NCBI RefSeq assembly: GCF_040096075.1
Contig: NZ_JBBMFJ010000015.1
Coordinates: forward strand, 1 to 64,000
Direction: 5' to 3'
Length of the DNA: 64,000 bases
Origin: Brotaphodocola faecis
GTDB lineage: Bacteria; Bacillota; Clostridia; Lachnospirales; Lachnospiraceae
The position numbers were made by a program, and so were the translations under genes. The notes under the pieces are model-generated. The model was not told the DNA's origin and ran no database searches. It saw only the letters and a list, made by a program, of their open reading frames with translations. How positions within the stretch are numbered: the first letter of the stretch is position 1; every line of letters starts with the position of its first letter. Shown piece by piece: positions 17,524 through 25,626 of this stretch.

Positions 17524-18717
17524 TTAGTGCTTTGCGGCAAAAATCCGGTTCAGCAGCTCATGCGCTACCTGATCCTTGCTCATGAGCGCCAGCTCTTCTG
17601 CCCCGTCTTTCGTAATGACCGTCACGATATTGGTATCCGTGCCAAATCCGGCTCCGGCGGTGCGCAGGCTGTTGGCCACGATCATGTCCACGTTCTTTTT
17701 TACAAGCTTTGCCCGGGAGTTCTCCAGCATATTCTGGGTCTCCATGGAGAAGCCACAGAGTACCTGCCCCTCTCTCCGGTGAGCCCCCAGCCATGCCAGA
17801 ATATCATCGGTGCGCTCCAGTTCTATATTCATATTGCCGTCGCTCTTCTTGGTTTTCTCAGCGCCCACCACAGCCGGACGGTAATCAGCCACAGCCGCCG
17901 CCTTGATGATGGCATCCTGCTCCGCACTGACAGAGGTCACGGCGTCAAACATATCCCTTGCGCTGACTACCGGCACCAGCTTTACGCCCATCGGCGCTTT
18001 TAAATCCACCGGTCCGCTCACCAGCGTTACCTCTGCGCCGCGTCTTGCCGCCGCCCGGGCAATGGCATAACCCATCTTTCCGGTGGAGTGATTGGTAATG
18101 TAGCGCACCGGGTCAATGGCTTCCCGGGTTGGTCCTGCCGTCACCAGAACCTTCTTTCCGGCCAGATCTTTCTCACAGGCCAGCTCCTGTAAAATGTATT
18201 CCAATAATGTCTCCGGCTCCGGCATCTTTCCGGCTCCGGTATCGCCGCAGGCCAGATAGCCGCTGGCCGGTTCGATGATGTGCATGCCGTATTTCCGGCA
18301 GATATTCAGGTTATCCTGGGTGATGGGATTCTCATACATCTGAGTATTCATGGCCGGTGCCAGATACTTCGGGGCCTTGCAGGCCAGGAAGGTAGTCGTC
18401 AGCATATCATCCGCAAGACCATGGGATACTTTCGCGATCACATTGGCGGTAGCCGGGGCGATCATGAAGATATCTGCCTGCTTGGCCAGGGATACATGCT
18501 CCACTTGAAACTCAAAGTTCCGGTCAAAGGTGTCAACCAGACACTTCTGTCCGGTGAGGGTTTCAAAGGTCGTTGGGGTAATGAAATTGGTTGCGTTCTG
18601 TGTCATGATGACCCGCACATTGGCGTGCTGCTTTACCAGCATGCTGGCCAGATTTGCGATCTTGTAGGCTGCGATGCTGCTGCTCACACCCAGAACTACG
18701 GTTTTTCCTTTTAACAT
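17524..18717 (-). CDS. coaBC: Bifunctional phosphopantothenoylcysteine decarboxylase/synthetase
   Basis: Two steps of coenzyme A synthesis in one 397-residue protein. The N-terminal flavoprotein (CoaC, about 1-185) has GVSSSIAAYK and PAMNTQMY; the C-terminal synthetase (CoaB) has VTAGPTREAIDPVRYITNHS and the KKSDG motif that contacts CTP and phosphopantothenate. GAGGAGG precedes the ATG at 18717. It diverges from coaX, pairing two steps of one pathway across a 200-base promoter region. Confidence 0.95.
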   Translation of the reverse strand: MLKGKTVVLGVSSSIAAYKIANLASMLVKQHANVRVIMTQNATNFITPTTFETLTGQKCLVDTFDRNFEFQVEHVSLAKQADIFMIAPATANVIAKVSHGLADDMLTTTFLACKAPKYLAPAMNTQMYENPITQDNLNICRKYGMHIIEPASGYLACGDTGAGKMPEPETLLEYILQELACEKDLAGKKVLVTAGPTREAIDPVRYITNHSTGKMGYAIARAAARRGAEVTLVSGPVDLKAPMGVKLVPVVSARDMFDAVTSVSAEQDAIIKAAAVADYRPAVVGAEKTKKSDGNMNIELERTDDILAWLGAHRREGQVLCGFSMETQNMLENSRAKLVKKNVDMIVANSLRTAGAGFGTDTNIVTVITKDGAEELALMSKDQVAHELLNRIFAAKH

Positions 18718-18820
18718 AAGAGTAAAATTCCTCCTCGATCTATCGTAAACAGTTTTTTCAGTATACCATATTTTATCCGTCAATAAAAGAGTGATCGTTG
18801 TCAGAGAACCCCGTTTTTTA

Positions 18821-18849
18821 TTGTCATTCGCTCTAAAATATGGTAGGAT
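18821..18849 (+). promoter_or_regulatory. coaX promoter
   Basis: TTGTCA, 17 bases, TAGGAT, about 70 bases before the coaX start. A matching coaBC promoter on the other strand is less clear (TATACT near 18763 with a poor -35). Confidence 0.5.
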
Positions 18850-18921
18850 GTAACATAATGCACACAGGCTTTTACGCCTGTCCCACACGAAAATTTTCAC
18901 GAATAAAAGGAGCTTCTTTCC

Positions 18922-19689
18922 ATGATTTTAGCACTGGATATGGGAAATACCAACATCGTCATCGGCTGTATCGATTCTCATAAAACTTATTTTGTAGAGC
19001 GTGTCACCACCGACCACGCAAAAACCGGAACCGAGTACGCCATTAATATAAAGAACATTCTGGAAATCCACCAGATCGACCCGTCCGAGATCGAGGGTGC
19101 CATCATGTCCTCTGTCGTTCCGCCGTTAAACGCGGCCATCTCTTCCGCCGTGAAGAAGATCCTGGGCTATCATCCCATGCTGGTGGGCGCCGGAATCAAA
19201 ACCGGCATGAACATCATCATGGATAACCCAAAAACCGTGGGAAGCGACATGATCGTAGACGCCGTGGCTGCCATAAAGGAATATCCGGGTCCCATCATCA
19301 TCATCGATATGGGTACCGCAACCACCATGTCCGTTGTCGATAAGGGCGGTAACTACATCGGCGGCATCATCTATCCGGGTCTCCGTGTGTCCCTGGACTC
19401 CTTAAGCAGCAACACCGCGCAGCTTCCATCCATCAGCCTGGATATTCCAAAGCACGTCATTGGCAAAAACACCATCGACTGCATGCGCAGCGGCATTATG
19501 TACGGCAATGCCGGCATGATTGACGGAATTCTGGACCATATGGAAGAAGAGCTGGGGGAACCGGCCACCATCATTGCCACCGGCGGTCTCTCCCGCTTTG
19601 TGGTTCCGCTCTGCCGCCACAAGATTCTCTACGATGATGCCCTTCTCTTAAAAGGGCTCATGATCCTTTACGAAAAGAATAAAGCATAA
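18922..19689 (+). CDS. coaX: Type III pantothenate kinase
   Basis: First enzyme of CoA synthesis, 255 residues. It has the ASKHA-fold ATP motif DMGNTNIVIG at the N terminus and the family motifs DMIVDAVAA, IDMGTATTMSVV and GGIIYPGL; GLSRFV follows near the C terminus. CoaX enzymes are not feedback-inhibited by CoA and need a monovalent cation. AAGGAG precedes the ATG. It faces away from coaBC. Confidence 0.95.
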   Translation: MILALDMGNTNIVIGCIDSHKTYFVERVTTDHAKTGTEYAINIKNILEIHQIDPSEIEGAIMSSVVPPLNAAISSAVKKILGYHPMLVGAGIKTGMNIIMDNPKTVGSDMIVDAVAAIKEYPGPIIIIDMGTATTMSVVDKGGNYIGGIIYPGLRVSLDSLSSNTAQLPSISLDIPKHVIGKNTIDCMRSGIMYGNAGMIDGILDHMEEELGEPATIIATGGLSRFVVPLCRHKILYDDALLLKGLMILYEKNKA

Positions 19690-19755
19690 CAACTGGGGAA
19701 GACGGGTTCTGAACGGAGGAGCGCATTATGGCAATCATATAGGGACGGAACGAAA

Positions 19756-19799
19756 AAAGTTCTGCACTTTGAGAAGTTACTCTCATTGTGCAGAACTTT
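19756..19799. terminator. Bidirectional terminator between coaX and the dnaJ-like gene
   Basis: AAAGTTCTGCAC pairs with GTGCAGAACTTT, with an inner GAGA/TCTC stem and flanking A and T runs. It serves both converging genes. Confidence 0.8.
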
Positions 19800-19814
19800 C
19801 TATTTTACTTTCTA

Positions 19815-20993
19815 TTATGCGGCGTGAAACCCGCTTTTTTTGCGATTGCTCGCTGCTTCAAACTCTTTCAGCTTTGTCAGAGCCTCCGCGCTTAAATTGG
19901 TCGGCACTTCAATCTGAACGGTTACATAAAGATCGCCGAAGGTCTTCGGATCCCGCATATTGGCTACGCCTTTGCCCTTCAGACGGATCTTGGAACCGGA
20001 CTGGGTGCCCGGTTTGATGCGGCAGGATACGCGGCCGTTTAAGGTCTGGATGATGGCTTCACCGCCCAGCACTGCTGTAGTGAACGGAATATTTGCTGTG
20101 GTATAGACATCCGCGCCTTTTCTGGTGAATCCAGGCTTCTCCGCAACATGAATGCAGATCAGCAGGTCGCCCGCCGGAGCACCATTCATTCCTGCGCCGC
20201 CCTTGCCCTGCAGGCGAAGGCTCTTGCCGTCCTCCATGCCTGCCGGGATGTGAAGCTGCAGTGTCTGCTTCCGTCCGTCGGAACCGGTCAATGTGATCAT
20301 CTTGTCGCAGCCGAAAGCCGCTTCGTCGAATGTCACAGTCAGGTCAGAGGTAATATCCCGGCCACGGCTCTGGTATTCGCCGTTAGAAGCAAAACCATCG
20401 AATCCACCGCTTCCAAAACCACTATGGAAGCTGCCGCCCTGATAGCCGCTGCTATCAAAGCCGCTGCCGTGGAAACCACTGCCGCCAAAACCACCATGGA
20501 ATCCGCTGCCCTGAGAGCTGCTTCCGCTGGCACCGGATGTTCTCCGCTTTCCGCCATGTCCTCCAAACATTCCACCGAACATACCTCCAAGGATGTCATC
20601 CATATCTTCCGGGTTGCCCTCAAAATGGAACTCCTGGTACCCGCTGTTCGGATCGCCCGAGTAACTGTGGAATCCACCGGTTCCGCTGCCGAAACCACCG
20701 TGGAATCCACCGAAACCGCCAAAGCCGCCATATCCTCCAGCTGCCGCCTTCGGATCAAATCCGGCCTCAAACGCTGCCGCGCCAAACTGGTCGTACAATT
20801 TCTTCTTTTCCGGATCACTCAAAACGTCATAGGCTTCATTTATCTCTTTAAACCGCTCTGCTGCCACGGCATCGTTCGGATTGCTGTCCGGATGATACTT
20901 TTTGGCAAGTTTACGGTATGCTTTTTTAATTTCTGCATCACTCGCTGTCTTGGACACACCGAGTACTTCATAAAAATCTTTCTTTGCAGCCAT
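19815..20993 (-). CDS. DnaJ-class J-domain protein (CbpA-like, no zinc finger)
   Basis: Hsp40-type co-chaperone of 392 residues. The J-domain (about 5-70) carries the HPD motif in KYHPDSNPND. A very long Gly/Phe/Ser-rich region follows (about 80-215, full of GGFGGFHGGFGSG-type repeats), then a DnaJ C-terminal substrate-binding part. The CxxCxGxG zinc repeats of true DnaJ are absent, so this is the CbpA/DnaJ-B type. Its own promoter is visible. No grpE or dnaK is adjacent. Confidence 0.9.
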   Translation of the reverse strand: MAAKKDFYEVLGVSKTASDAEIKKAYRKLAKKYHPDSNPNDAVAAERFKEINEAYDVLSDPEKKKLYDQFGAAAFEAGFDPKAAAGGYGGFGGFGGFHGGFGSGTGGFHSYSGDPNSGYQEFHFEGNPEDMDDILGGMFGGMFGGHGGKRRTSGASGSSSQGSGFHGGFGGSGFHGSGFDSSGYQGGSFHSGFGSGGFDGFASNGEYQSRGRDITSDLTVTFDEAAFGCDKMITLTGSDGRKQTLQLHIPAGMEDGKSLRLQGKGGAGMNGAPAGDLLICIHVAEKPGFTRKGADVYTTANIPFTTAVLGGEAIIQTLNGRVSCRIKPGTQSGSKIRLKGKGVANMRDPKTFGDLYVTVQIEVPTNLSAEALTKLKEFEAASNRKKSGFHAA

Positions 20994-21092
20994 TGTTCTC
21001 ACCCTGCTTTCTAAATTGGCTGCTGCCTGCGCAACGCATATGGACAGCAGCCTGAATGTATTTATATTACAATATCATCTTGTTCTATTTGT

Positions 21093-21120
21093 ATTATAAC
21101 ACACATTTTCCAAATAGCAA
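21093..21120 (-). promoter_or_regulatory. Promoter of the dnaJ-like gene
   Basis: TTGCTA, 16 bases, TATAAT on the minus strand, about 100 bases ahead of the start. No CIRCE repeat is seen here. Confidence 0.5.
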
Positions 21121-21163
21121 GGGAATAGAAAAAATTTAATTTACTTCAACATCTACTTCAATA

Positions 21164-22192
21164 TCACTTCACGATAACTTCAATCTTTCTCACCTGACCA
21201 AACGGTACCACGCCCTCGACTGCCTTGGCTGCATCGATGACTGCATCGTCGTTATCCAGATCGATGAGGCGGTAACGGTCGTTGCCCATGCCCAGTTCCT
21301 TCATATAGGAGAGCTGGCGCATGCTGTGGCGGCTGAGCATACGCTCAGTCAGTGCCTTATGATCCTCTTCTTTCATGGCAAATACCATGTCGACGCAGGC
21401 CTGGTCTGCTGCCAGAATGTCTGCGGATGCCACGATTCCTACATCCGGAGTAACAACCGGCTCTGCGCCTACGCCCTCACAGTCACAGGATACAGACATG
21501 TTACGCATCACATTGATGAAAGCAATGTGCTCGCCAAAATGGTCTACCACAGATTTGGTGGATTCGCTGATGCGCTCCATCAGCTCCTCGGTAGCGATGC
21601 TCCATATATTATCGGAGCCCTCTGCTCTATGGATCATTGCCTTTCCTACCTTAGCATCTGCACAGCCGATACCGATGTTCTTGTTGGATCCGCCGAAGCC
21701 GCCCATGACATGGCCCTTGAAGTGGGTCAGAACCAGCAGGGAATCATAATTTAACAGATTTTTGCCGACGCTCATCTCGGTGAACCACTTGCCATTCTTC
21801 ACCGGACGCATAGCGGTTCCGTCTTCATCCATAATATCTACCGGTCAGAAGGTCCAGCCATTGACTTTCAGGGTCTCTCTGTGCTGCTCAGTGGTGTAGC
21901 GGTCACCCTCGTAGTAGGTGTTGGTCTCTACAATGTTTGCCTCCGGAAGCTCGGATGCCAGAAGCTCTTTCACCCACGGACGCGGGATGATGTTTGGGCC
22001 GTTCTTCTCACCGGTATGAAGCTTCACGCCGGTCTTGCCGGAAATGTGCTCCTTAATGCGGTTGTAAACTTTCTTTAAACCTTCCTCGGAAAGATCTCTG
22101 GTGAAATATACCACAGACTCTTCGCCGGTTCTCTGATCATACGGCACGTACTGGCTGCCGTTCGTTGCTGCAACTGGTTTCTGGTCACTCAT
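21164..22192 (-). CDS. DUF362 protein interrupted by one in-frame TGA (selenocysteine candidate or nonsense)
   Basis: One DUF362-family protein of 342 sense codons is split by a single in-frame TGA at 21845-21847. Both halves are in the same frame and read as one continuous family member: VNGWTF, TGA, PVDIMDEDG, then the core FKGHVMGGFGGSNKNIGIGCADAK. Recalled relatives may carry Cys at the TGA position, which would favour selenocysteine; I cannot confirm this without an alignment. A weak hairpin (GACG / CGTC, 11-base loop starting with G) begins 22 bases after the TGA, within the range allowed for bacterial SECIS elements. The start at 22192 follows GGAGG. Alternatively the gene is a fresh nonsense pseudogene. 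Function of the family is unknown. Confidence 0.8.
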
Positions 22193-22209
22193 ACAATGTT
22201 CCTCCTTTT

Positions 22210-22236
22210 GTAACTGTTCAGTACCCTCACAGTTAC
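22210..22236. mobile_element. 27-bp minimal derivative of the 133-bp element
   Basis: The 27 bases match one end of the 133-bp elements at 31051 and 58639 (one mismatch) and end in the same GTAACTGT / ACAGTTAC inverted termini. A perfect 8-bp duplication, CTCCTTTT, flanks it (22202-22209 and 22237-22244). On the minus strand that duplicated 8-mer is AAAAGGAG, the ribosome-binding core of the DUF362 gene. Confidence 0.75.
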
Positions 22237-22291
22237 CTCCTTTTACTATAAATCGCTTTCTATTTTGAAAGCGCAATGTTCTGGATACATC

Positions 22292-22319
22292 ATAATACCT
22301 AAAGCTAACTTTACCTCAA
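22292..22319 (-). promoter_or_regulatory. Promoter of the DUF362 gene
   Basis: TTGAGG, 16 bases, TATTAT on the minus strand, about 100 bases before the start and upstream of the 27-bp insertion. Confidence 0.4.
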
Positions 22320-22417
22320 GTATTTTTTGCCAACTTTTTTCATAATTGCCTGTCAAATTTTCCAGGCCGCCCTCCAACCATCTGTCCCACTGCAACTCAG
22401 CCCGAACTGCGAATTTT

Positions 22418-22957
22418 CTAGAAATCGTACCGCACCACTTCACAGTTCTTCACGCCATACCCTGCAAACTCTTCATTGGTCATATCCGTAAAATAAGACT
22501 GCACCACTCTTGCAATGCCATTGTGAGCCACCAGAATATAGGTCTTTTCCTCAGACTGTGCTTTGACCTCATCTAATAAATTGTAAATTCTCTGTGCCAA
22601 GCGCAGCATGGACTCGCCGCCCTCATAGCTGCAGGCAAAAGACTGCTTTGCCACTTTAAACTCAGCTCCACCTCTTGGCGTGGACTCCCACTTGCCAAAG
22701 TTCTGTTCCTTTAAACGCGGCTCCACCCGCGCCGGAATGCCGGTCACCTCTGAAATATGCTTTGCCGTGTCCGCCGCCCGCATCAGCGGGGAATACAAAA
22801 TTTCATCCGCATGGATATGCTCTTCGAGAATTTTTTTGCCAGTCGCAATAGCCTGCTCATGTCCCAGTTCAGTCAGGGCAATATCTGTGGCTCCGCAAAT
22901 TTTTCCTTCCACATTCCATACCGTCTGTCCGTGTCTTACAAAATAAAAATGTCCCAT
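22418..22957 (-). CDS. Histidine phosphatase family protein
   Basis: A phosphoglycerate-mutase-like phosphatase of 179 residues. The phospho-acceptor is in FVRHGQTVWN at residues 6-15, the second catalytic His is in LVAHNGIARV near 146, and a basic/acidic pair lies between. The short length fits broad-specificity or alpha-ribazole phosphatases rather than glycolytic mutase (about 228-250 residues). No cobalamin genes are adjacent, so the substrate is not assigned. Confidence 0.85.
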   Translation of the reverse strand: MGHFYFVRHGQTVWNVEGKICGATDIALTELGHEQAIATGKKILEEHIHADEILYSPLMRAADTAKHISEVTGIPARVEPRLKEQNFGKWESTPRGGAEFKVAKQSFACSYEGGESMLRLAQRIYNLLDEVKAQSEEKTYILVAHNGIARVVQSYFTDMTNEEFAGYGVKNCEVVRYDF

Positions 22958-23144
22958 GGGTCTGCTCCTTTATGTTTCTTATCGTATTGTGGTCTCATAG
23001 CATCATCATAAACAGGCAGCCGTAAAAAAGCAACGGCAAAATTGGAGACAGCCAATTTCTGGAAGTATAATTCCCCCCATTTCCGTAAATCATGTTCTAT
23101 GTATCACATCCCGGAACATTACACAATTTGCGGAGGTAAGGAAC

Positions 23145-23921
23145 ATGGCAGGCTACAAAGTGGAAATCTGCGGAGTCAATACGGCGAAGCTGCCCCTGCT
23201 TACGAATGAGGAAAAGGACGCGCTGTTTCAGAGGATTCTGGAAGGTGACGAAGAAGCAAGAGAACAGTACATCAAAGGAAACCTGCGTCTGGTCCTGAGT
23301 GTGATCCAGCGCTTTTCCGGCAGCAATGAAAATGTGGATGACCTGTTTCAGATCGGATGCATCGGCCTGATCAAGGCCATCGACAATTTTGATATTACCC
23401 AGAATGTCCGCTTCTCCACCTACGCGGTGCCCATGATCTTAGGAGAGGTCCGGCGCTATCTGCGGGACAACAATTCCATCCGGGTCAGCCGCTCCCTGCG
23501 GGACACAGCCTACAAGGCCATTTACGCCAGAGAAGGCCTGACCCGCAAAAACTCCAGAGAACCAACCCTCATGGAAATTGCCCAGGAAATCGGTGTAAGC
23601 AAAGAGGACATTACCTACGCCCTGGATGCCATCCAGAGCCCGGTCAGTCTCTACGAGCCCATCTACACCGATGGCGGAGACCCGCTCTATGTCATGGACC
23701 AGATTAAAGATAAGAAGAGTTCCGAGGAGAACTGGGTGGAAGAAATCTCCCTGCGGGAAGCCATGGATCGGCTGCCCCACCGGGAGCGCCATATCATTGA
23801 TCTGCGTTTCTTTGAGGGCAAGACCCAGACCGAGGTTGCCGAGGAGATTCACATCAGCCAGGCACAGGTGTCAAGGCTGGAGAAAAATGCGCTGAAAACC
23901 ATGCGGAATTATCTGAATTGA
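23145..23921 (+). CDS. sigG: RNA polymerase sporulation sigma factor SigG
   Basis: Forespore-specific sigma factor of 258 residues. The N terminus (YKVEICGVNTAKLPLLTNEE) is diagnostic of sigma-G. Region 2 has NLRLVLSVIQRFSGSNENVDDLFQIGCIGLIKAIDNFD and region 4 ends with VAEEIHISQAQVSRLEKNAL as the helix-turn-helix. In Bacillus it follows spoIIGA-sigE; here it is alone, with a terminator downstream and other genes on the opposite strand. GGAGG precedes the ATG. It shows that the organism is a spore former or descends from one. Confidence 0.95.
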   Translation: MAGYKVEICGVNTAKLPLLTNEEKDALFQRILEGDEEAREQYIKGNLRLVLSVIQRFSGSNENVDDLFQIGCIGLIKAIDNFDITQNVRFSTYAVPMILGEVRRYLRDNNSIRVSRSLRDTAYKAIYAREGLTRKNSREPTLMEIAQEIGVSKEDITYALDAIQSPVSLYEPIYTDGGDPLYVMDQIKDKKSSEENWVEEISLREAMDRLPHRERHIIDLRFFEGKTQTEVAEEIHISQAQVSRLEKNALKTMRNYLN

Positions 23922-24031
23922 AGCCATATTGGCCTTTTGTTTTCTTTGCTTTCATAGCGTTATATGATATAATTATAATGTAGTCAACGCGTTTCTTCCG
24001 GCCATCTGATCTGCTTATGAAATGAAAAACA

Positions 24032-24068
24032 GGGCGAAGCTTCTTGAAAAGCTTCGCCCCTTTTTTAT
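24032..24068. terminator. Bidirectional terminator
   Basis: GGGCGAAGCTT pairs with AAGCTTCGCCC around a short loop, with a TTTTTT run on the plus strand and T-rich sequence on the minus strand. It separates sigG from the converging isomerase gene. Confidence 0.85.
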
Positions 24069-24099
24069 TTCACAGGTTCCCACATCCCGGAAAATCACA

Positions 24100-25584
24100 T
24101 TACGCAAATGGATTTTCTGTCGGATAGCGCACGCCGGCCGGCTGGTTGTAGCCAATCTCCCGGACATCGACTCCAATATACTTAAATACCTCGTACAGTG
24201 CCTTTCCGTAATGGCCGAATGCCACTGCGCCATGATGCGGGAAGTTGCCCTCAATCAGCACATGGCGATAGAAACGCTTCATCTCCGGGATGGCAAACAC
24301 ACCGATGCTGCCAAAGGAATGGGTTGCCACCGGCAGAACCTCACCGTTTGCCACGTAAGCTCTCAGCTTGTTATCCGCAGTGCTCTGCAGACGGAAGAAG
24401 GTAATGTCACCCGGAACAATATCGCCCTCCAGCGTTCCCTGAGTCACCTCTTCCGGAAGGCTTCTTGCCATGATGAGCTGATACTTCATCTGGCAAAAGG
24501 ACAGCTTCTTCGTGCTGGTATTGCCACAGTGGAAGCCCATGAAGACATCGTGGCTCTTATAATCGAATTTTCCTTTGATTTCGGTATCGTAAAGGTCATA
24601 CGGCACAGTGTTATTGATGTCCAGAAGGGTAACCGCATCCTGGCTGACGCAGGTGCCGATGAACTCGCTTAAGCAGCCGTAAATATCTACTTCGCAGGAT
24701 ACCGGGATGCCGCGGCCGGTCAGACGGCTGTTGACGTAGCACGGCACAAAGCCAAACTGGGTCTGGAATGCAGGCCAGCATTTTCCGGCAATGGCCACGT
24801 ATTTGCGGTAGCCCTTATGTGCCTCGATCCAGTCAAGGAGTGTCAGTTCATACTGGGCCAGCTTCGGCAGAATCTCCGGTTTCTTGTTGCCCTCGCCTAA
24901 CTCTTTTTCCATATCTGCCACAACATCCGGGATTCTCGGATCACCCGCATGCTTGTTGAACGCCTCAAACAGATCCAGCTCGGAGTTTTCCTCAATCTCC
25001 ACGCCCAGATTGTAAAGCTGCTTGATCGGTGCATTGCAGGCCAGGAAGTTTAACGGTCTTGGTCCAAAGCTGATGATCTTCAGATCAGACAGGCCGATGA
25101 CGGCTCTTGCGACCGGCAAAAATTCGTGGATCATATCTGCACATTCTTCTGCGGTTCCCACCGGATATTCCGGAATGTACGCCTTAATGTTGCGCAGTGC
25201 CAGGTTATAGCTTGCGTTCAGCATGCCACAGTAAGCATCGCCGCGTCCCTGTACCAGATTGCCCTTGCTTTCTTCTGCGGCAGCAACAAACATTTTCGGC
25301 CCGTCAAAATGTTTTGCCAGCAGAGTTTCGGAAATCTCCGGCCCGAAGTTTCCAAGGTATACCACCAGCGCGTTGCAGCCAGCCGCCTTGATATCCTCCA
25401 GCGCCTGTACCATATGGATCTCGCTCTCCACGATGCAGACCGGACATTCGTAAATATCCTTTGCGTCATACTTTTTGCTGTACGCCTCCACCAGCGCTTT
25501 TCTGCGGTTCACAGACAAAGACTCCGGGAAACAGTCACGGCTCACCGCAACAATGCCTGCTTTCACTTCTGGAATGTTGTTCAT
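24100..25584 (-). CDS. L-fucose/L-arabinose isomerase family protein
   Basis: A 494-residue aldose-ketose isomerase of the FucI/AraA superfamily (N-terminal AGIVAVSRDCFPESL; central NALVVYLGNFGPE; SCEVDIYGCLSEF with metal-ligand acidic residues; MGFHCGNTSTKKL with a ligand His). The exact sugar cannot be read from the sequence. It follows a xylulokinase-like gene by 43 bases in one unit, so it likely turns an aldose into the ketose that kinase uses. Candidates are fucose, arabinose, xylose-type sugars or a rarer sugar. Confidence 0.85.
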   Translation of the reverse strand: MNNIPEVKAGIVAVSRDCFPESLSVNRRKALVEAYSKKYDAKDIYECPVCIVESEIHMVQALEDIKAAGCNALVVYLGNFGPEISETLLAKHFDGPKMFVAAAEESKGNLVQGRGDAYCGMLNASYNLALRNIKAYIPEYPVGTAEECADMIHEFLPVARAVIGLSDLKIISFGPRPLNFLACNAPIKQLYNLGVEIEENSELDLFEAFNKHAGDPRIPDVVADMEKELGEGNKKPEILPKLAQYELTLLDWIEAHKGYRKYVAIAGKCWPAFQTQFGFVPCYVNSRLTGRGIPVSCEVDIYGCLSEFIGTCVSQDAVTLLDINNTVPYDLYDTEIKGKFDYKSHDVFMGFHCGNTSTKKLSFCQMKYQLIMARSLPEEVTQGTLEGDIVPGDITFFRLQSTADNKLRAYVANGEVLPVATHSFGSIGVFAIPEMKRFYRHVLIEGNFPHHGAVAFGHYGKALYEVFKYIGVDVREIGYNQPAGVRYPTENPFA

Positions 25585-25626
25585 GTGCTTACCCTCCTGA
25601 TATAAATGTGAATTTCTATAACATGT

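Noticed and set aside
20400..20720. GC-rich repeats
   Set aside because: They encode the Gly/Phe linker of the J-domain protein.
20148..21014. 288-codon open frame opposite the dnaJ-like gene
   Set aside because: Produced by the Gly-rich repeats on the other strand; low-complexity shadow.
22957..23145. Sigma-F/G-type promoter ahead of sigG
   Set aside because: A GTATA box is present, but the -10-like CAT box is about 21 bases away, too far to call.
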